Assembly: GCA_009840285.1 (NCBI GenBank)
Contig: VXOF01000050.1
Span: 1 to 41,206 of the forward strand
Length of the DNA: 41,206 bases
Reading direction: 5' to 3'
Source: Nitrospira sp. SB0662_bin_26
GTDB taxonomy: Bacteria; Nitrospirota; Nitrospiria; Nitrospirales; UBA8639
Within the stretch, counting starts at the first letter, position 1. The number at the start of each line of letters is the position of its first letter. The translations under genes were made by a program, and so were the position numbers. The notes under the pieces are model-generated. The model worked only from the letters and a program-made list of their open reading frames with translations. It was not told the origin of the DNA and ran no database searches. Of this stretch, positions 37,759 through 41,206 are shown piece after piece.

Positions 37759-39504
37759 ATGAGTCACTTCTCCCGCCTGCTCCCGTTTGTCCGGCCGCAT
37801 CTTTCTCAACTGGCCTTGGCCGGCGTCCTGATTATGGGTGTGGCGGCCCTCAACCTGACGTTGCTGAGACTCGGCGGCACGCTGTGGGACCTCATCACGG
37901 TCCAACGGGACGTCGAACGCATGACGCAGACCATCCTGCTGTTTCTGGTAATCGCCGTCGTCCAAAGCGTCCTGAGCATGGGCCAGAGCTACTTGAGCAC
38001 CCGCCTGTCCCAACTGATCATCGCGGATTTCCGCATCCACCTGTTTCGCCATTTGCAAACCCTGTCACTCAACTTCTTTGCCAAACGGCGAACCGGGGAA
38101 ATTCTTTCAAGGCTCATGAACGACGTGGGCGTCATCCAGAACCTGGTGACCGAAACGCCCATCGATTCCGCCAAACAACTGGTGACGCTGGTGGGCGGCA
38201 TCGCGTTCCTCCTGTTCATGAATTGGAAACTCTGCCTCCTGATCGTCCTATTGCTGCCGCTCCTGGTCCTGGTGGCGCGGTTGTTCGGCAAGCGGTTGAA
38301 GTCCCTCTCCACGCAAATACAGGATCACACCGCCGCGCTGTCCACGCTCATCGAAGAAGTGATTTCGGGGATTCGGGTCGTGAAATCCTTCGTCCGGACG
38401 AACCGGGAGGAAAGCCGATTCGGCGCCGCGGTCGACAGGTTGGTGTCCGGCACGCTCCGCCGCGCCAAAATTCTCTCCGTGTTCGTCCCCGTCATTACCC
38501 TCCTGACGTTCATCATGGCCGGGGTCGTTCTCTGGTACGGCGGCAAGCAAGTGATCGACGGGGCCATGACTCCCGGGGATCTCCTGGCCTTCGTGTTGTT
38601 CGCGGGGATTCTCATCGGTCCGTTCGGCGCCGCGGCACGCATCTTTTCTCAGTTGAAGGAAGGACAGGGTGCCCTGGAACGCGTGTTCGAATTGCTCGAT
38701 ACCGCACCGGAAGTCACGGATGCCCCGCACGCCCGCGCGTTGCGTGACGTGCAAGGCCACGTCAGCTTTTCACACGTGAGTTTTGCGTATGACCCGCGTC
38801 ACCCGGTACTCACTGATCTTTCCTTCGAGGTTCAGCCGGGCGAAATCGTGGCGTTGGTGGGCCCGACCGGTTCGGGGAAGAGTACGATCGCCAACCTCTT
38901 GCACCGGTTTTATGATCCGACTGAAGGGGCCGTCACGATCGACCGGCAGGACCTGCGGGACGTACAGTTGTCCAGCCTGTATCGACAACTGGCCATCGTC
39001 CCTCAGGAAACTGTGCTGTTCGGGGACACGATCATGGAAAACATTCGATACGGACGGGAAGACGCCTCGGAAGAGGATCTTCTGGCAGCGAGCCGGGCGG
39101 CGCACGCCCATGAATTCATTTCGGCGCTCCCGGACGGGTATGCCACGCTGGTCGGGGAAAAAGGCGTCAACCTGTCGGGGGGGCAGCGGCAACGCATTGC
39201 CATCGCCCGGGCCATCCTCAAGAATCCCCGGCTCCTGATTCTGGATGAAGCGACGTCGGCGCTGGATTCCGAATCCGAGTTGCTGGTCCAACGTGCGTTA
39301 CAGAAACTCATGGCGGGACGCACGACCGTGGTGATCGCGCACCGCCTCACGACCATTCAGGAAGCCGACCGGATCGTCGTGCTCAACAAGGGGAGGATCG
39401 TCGAGGAGGGCACGCATGCGGCGCTCATGCAGCAGGACGGCCTCTACCGCCACCTGTATACGCTACGCATGGTGGAATCGGAAACGCCGGCTTCCGCGTC
39501 TTGA
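37759..39504 (+). CDS. ABC exporter, MsbA-like (fused membrane and ATPase domains)
   Basis: 581 residues. Six membrane helices span about 1-310, typical of type IV exporters. The ATPase half has Walker A GPTGSGKST near 368-376, the signature LSGGQRQRIAIARAIL near 472, Walker B LLILDEATSALDSESE, and the H-loop VVIAHRLTT. It functions as a homodimer in the inner membrane. MsbA-type lipid A or lipid flipping, or drug export, are both possible; similarity to MsbA is in architecture only. No clear ribosome-binding site precedes the ATG. The neighbouring gene is convergent. Confidence 0.9.
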   Translation: MSHFSRLLPFVRPHLSQLALAGVLIMGVAALNLTLLRLGGTLWDLITVQRDVERMTQTILLFLVIAVVQSVLSMGQSYLSTRLSQLIIADFRIHLFRHLQTLSLNFFAKRRTGEILSRLMNDVGVIQNLVTETPIDSAKQLVTLVGGIAFLLFMNWKLCLLIVLLLPLLVLVARLFGKRLKSLSTQIQDHTAALSTLIEEVISGIRVVKSFVRTNREESRFGAAVDRLVSGTLRRAKILSVFVPVITLLTFIMAGVVLWYGGKQVIDGAMTPGDLLAFVLFAGILIGPFGAAARIFSQLKEGQGALERVFELLDTAPEVTDAPHARALRDVQGHVSFSHVSFAYDPRHPVLTDLSFEVQPGEIVALVGPTGSGKSTIANLLHRFYDPTEGAVTIDRQDLRDVQLSSLYRQLAIVPQETVLFGDTIMENIRYGREDASEEDLLAASRAAHAHEFISALPDGYATLVGEKGVNLSGGQRQRIAIARAILKNPRLLILDEATSALDSESELLVQRALQKLMAGRTTVVIAHRLTTIQEADRIVVLNKGRIVEEGTHAALMQQDGLYRHLYTLRMVESETPASAS

Positions 39505-39511
39505 GTTGATT

Positions 39512-39532
39512 CCCGGCCCGACGAGCGCCGGG
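39512..39532. terminator. Possible bidirectional terminator between convergent genes
   Basis: CCCGGC (39512-39517) and GCCGGG (39527-39532) form a stem in the 30-bp gap between the ABC exporter stop and the stop of the exported protein gene. No T run follows on either strand. Confidence 0.4.
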
Positions 39533-39534
39533 CC

Positions 39535-40197
39535 TTACTTGATCTTCGAAAAATCCGCCTCGATCGTGACCAATTTGCCGTCGGGGAAAAACACGACGAT
39601 ATTCGTCACGGCCTGCGGGTCAAAATCCTGATAGGCGAACCGCGCGGAAAACCGCGACACATAGTCCATCTCCGATCCGGGAATTTTCCGGCCGCGGCTG
39701 GGCTTGCCTTTGTCCACGGCCATGACGTTCGTGGACCCTTGTTGCAGGGCCACGTCGGCCCCTTCGGCAAAAAACTCTTCCTGCCCGCACAGCCCGATCT
39801 CCATTTCCAGGTTGGGCATATTCAGGATTTCCTGGATTTTGGATTCCGGCATCCGGACTTCCTGTTTCGCGACCTTGGACCGGCGGCCTTCTTCGCGTCC
39901 GAAATATTCGAACCAATAGGTTTTCGTTCGGAGAATCGCGCTGCTGCCACAGGGTTTGACGGCCGGGTCGTCCCCGATGCGGGAGTTCTTGTCCGCGGCC
40001 TTGATGATGGCGAACATTTCGTCATTGGAAGCCGCCTGCTCCATGGGCCCTCGTGCCGAGGCCATGATCTGTTTGGCTTGCTCCAGTGTCAACTCGACGT
40101 CGATCGCCAACGCCGGCGATCCCATCACTCCCAACGCCAACAACAGCATGAGCCCGAATGCCTTTTTCCGGTGGTGGTATCGTTCACGTGAGCTCAT
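39535..40197 (-). CDS. Exported protein of unknown function
   Basis: 220 residues. A basic N-terminus and hydrophobic stretch end in SPALA at about residue 31, a signal peptidase I site. Two Cys (about 82 and 138) could form a disulphide. The mature part has an N-terminal helix (TLEQAKQIMASARGPMEQAA) and a strand-rich rest with KTYWFEYFGREEG and VTNIVVFFPDGKLVTIEADF. No lipobox, so periplasmic. I do not recognise a family. It is transcribed toward the ABC exporter. Confidence 0.72.
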   Translation of the reverse strand: MSSRERYHHRKKAFGLMLLLALGVMGSPALAIDVELTLEQAKQIMASARGPMEQAASNDEMFAIIKAADKNSRIGDDPAVKPCGSSAILRTKTYWFEYFGREEGRRSKVAKQEVRMPESKIQEILNMPNLEMEIGLCGQEEFFAEGADVALQQGSTNVMAVDKGKPSRGRKIPGSEMDYVSRFSARFAYQDFDPQAVTNIVVFFPDGKLVTIEADFSKIK

Positions 40198-40383
40198 GCG
40201 GTCTCTCCTTTTTGCTTCAGATTGGCATGGATAGCCTAGGGGTTTTTTGAACCTGACGGCAACGTTGAATTGTAAGAAACATCCCTATCTCTTTTCAATG
40301 CCTATCAGCCGCCCGGCCGGCCTCTCGACCGGATGAAAACGGGATACCAAACGGTTGACTCATAGTCGGCGTAGTGTTAAATT

Positions 40384-40466
40384 TCTGCCCCTATCGTGCC
40401 CGCTTCAGATGGGCCTTCCAAGGGTGCCGGGGCAGAACGGGAGCACTCCCGTCTCACGCTCTCCCG
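40384..40466 (+). promoter_or_regulatory. Structured leader upstream of the methyltransferase gene
   Basis: TCTGCCCC (40384-40391) pairs with GGGGCAGA (40429-40436), enclosing GCCC/GGGC (40398-40401, 40411-40414). Next, CGGGAG (40438-40443) can pair with either of two CTCCCG copies (40446-40451 or 40461-40466), which are mutually exclusive. It might be a regulatory leader; no known riboswitch class is recognised. Confidence 0.45.
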
Positions 40467-40523
40467 AAGTAACGTTCCTGTAGCCGCAAGTGATCCAATC
40501 GCACAACTAGCAAGGGGTATGGC

Positions 40524-41192
40524 ATGGGAAATGGAATAAACCAACAGGAACAGGCCATGAACCTCGAAAGCCTGGAGCGCGTCTATACGAATTACTCCTC
40601 AGTCTATGACCAAACCTTCGGGAAGGCTTTTGACGAGTCACGCGAATCGGCCGTGAAAGGGCTGAACATCGCTCCTGATCAGCACGTGCTGGAAGTCGGC
40701 GTGGGAACGGGCATGGCCCTGCCCCTGTATCCGGCCCACTGCCGGATCACGGGCATCGACCTCTCGGAAGGCATGCTGAAAAAGGCCGAGGAGCGCATTA
40801 CCAAGCATAGCCTCGAGCACGTCACGCTCCAACGCATGGACGCGGGAGACATGTCGTTCCCGGACGATACCTTCGACCTGGTGATGGCCGCCTACGTCGT
40901 GACCGCGGTCCCGGATTACCGGAAAGTCGTCTCGGAGATGATTCGCGTCTGCCGTCCCGGCGGCCGCATCGTCATGTTGAACCACTTCAGCAACGGGAAT
41001 AAGTTCATTGCCGCCGTGGAGAAAATGATTTCCCCCATCTGCCAGCGGATCGGGTTCCGCACGGATTTGTCCTTGGATCACGTGCTCGACGGCACGCCCC
41101 TCAAGGTCGCGAAAAAGGAGAAGATGGATCCCTTCCAATATTGGTACCTGGTGGAATGCGTGAACGCAAAAAACGGGTATTCCCACTCGTAA
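40524..41192 (+). CDS. SAM-dependent methyltransferase, phospholipid N-methyltransferase-like
   Basis: 222 residues. AAGGGG lies 6 bases before the ATG. The SAM site is VLEVGVGTGMALPLYP at 55-70, followed by ITGIDLSEGMLKKAEERI, MDAGDMSFPDDTFDLVMAAY and RVCRPGGRIVMLNHFSNGN. YTNYSSVYDQTFGKAF at the start is like PmtA, the phosphatidylethanolamine N-methyltransferase of bacteria making phosphatidylcholine. An arsenite or quinone methyltransferase is less likely because Cys pattern and UbiE motifs are absent. A structured leader precedes it. The gene is intact at the window edge. Confidence 0.82.
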   Translation: MGNGINQQEQAMNLESLERVYTNYSSVYDQTFGKAFDESRESAVKGLNIAPDQHVLEVGVGTGMALPLYPAHCRITGIDLSEGMLKKAEERITKHSLEHVTLQRMDAGDMSFPDDTFDLVMAAYVVTAVPDYRKVVSEMIRVCRPGGRIVMLNHFSNGNKFIAAVEKMISPICQRIGFRTDLSLDHVLDGTPLKVAKKEKMDPFQYWYLVECVNAKNGYSHS

Positions 41193-41206
41193 CCACCGCG
41201 ACTGAT

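Noticed and set aside
1-41206. tRNA or rRNA genes
   Set aside because: I looked for GGTTCGAATCC-type T-arms and rRNA-like blocks and found none; without a covariance search a degenerate tRNA could be missed.
1-41206. An insertion sequence or prophage carrying the repeats
   Set aside because: No transposase, integrase or phage structural gene is present; the elements must be non-autonomous or not mobile.

Overview
The window looks like a chromosomal segment of a GC-rich, Gram-negative (diderm) bacterium. The envelope evidence is a TonB-dependent receptor, several lipoproteins with lipoboxes, a Slam-type outer-membrane barrel and an MsbA-like exporter. The housekeeping set (F0 ATP synthase genes, rlmN, lipB, nadB, a pab gene pair) is chromosomal in character. 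A CbbQ/NorQ-type ATPase, a 31-residue AURKAIP1/COX24-type protein, a double-length dCTP deaminase and a B12-binding-type radical SAM gene coupled to ubiE are reminiscent of Nitrospirota or neighbouring phyla. That placement is an inference; nothing here fixes the taxon. I saw no rRNA, tRNA, CRISPR array or transposase gene.

Layout. 1-9.1 kb, minus strand: a TbpB-like surface lipoprotein and a Slam translocon, a small two-gene lipoprotein operon, a RelE/HigB-XRE toxin-antitoxin pair and a TonB-dependent receptor. 9.6-10.3 kb: a second toxin-antitoxin locus whose toxin is broken by one missing base. 10.5-12.9 kb: ubiE-like methyltransferase overlapping a radical SAM gene. 13.4-16.3 kb, minus: an exported protein, a HAD phosphatase and a CbbQ/NorQ ATPase. 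16.9-21.7 kb, plus: ATP-grasp-like protein, glutaredoxin, lysine 2,3-aminomutase-like enzyme, dCTP deaminase and membrane protein. 21.8-22.6 kb: small protein plus PIN protein. 22.7-26.2 kb: two glycosyltransferases, an SDR reductase and lipB, whose 3' end lies in a 147-bp inverted-repeat element. 26.6-27.9 kb, minus: two Lys/Ala-repeat histone-like genes with TTG starts and a HARE-HTH protein. 28.5-34.8 kb: rlmN-larE, F0 genes atpZ-B-E-F without F1 genes, and a chorismate-utilising pab pair. 35-41 kb: nadB, a lipoprotein, the 31-residue protein, an ABC exporter, an exported protein and a phospholipid N-methyltransferase-like gene.

The most unusual aspect is the intergenic DNA. Nearly every gap over about 200 bp is filled by dispersed repeats. 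Family A consists of palindromic arms ending in ATGACAG, often paired head to head in 94-126-bp units bounded by TGTCAT and ATGACA. Family B is a roughly 200-bp element with at least five nested or serial stems, several of which show compensatory base changes between copies. Family C is REP-like DNA found inside some B copies. Further short families (CCCTCTCCC type, GTAGC-GCGCC type) and one 17-bp-TIR element are also present. The genes themselves read as a normal, densely packed genome between these insertions.
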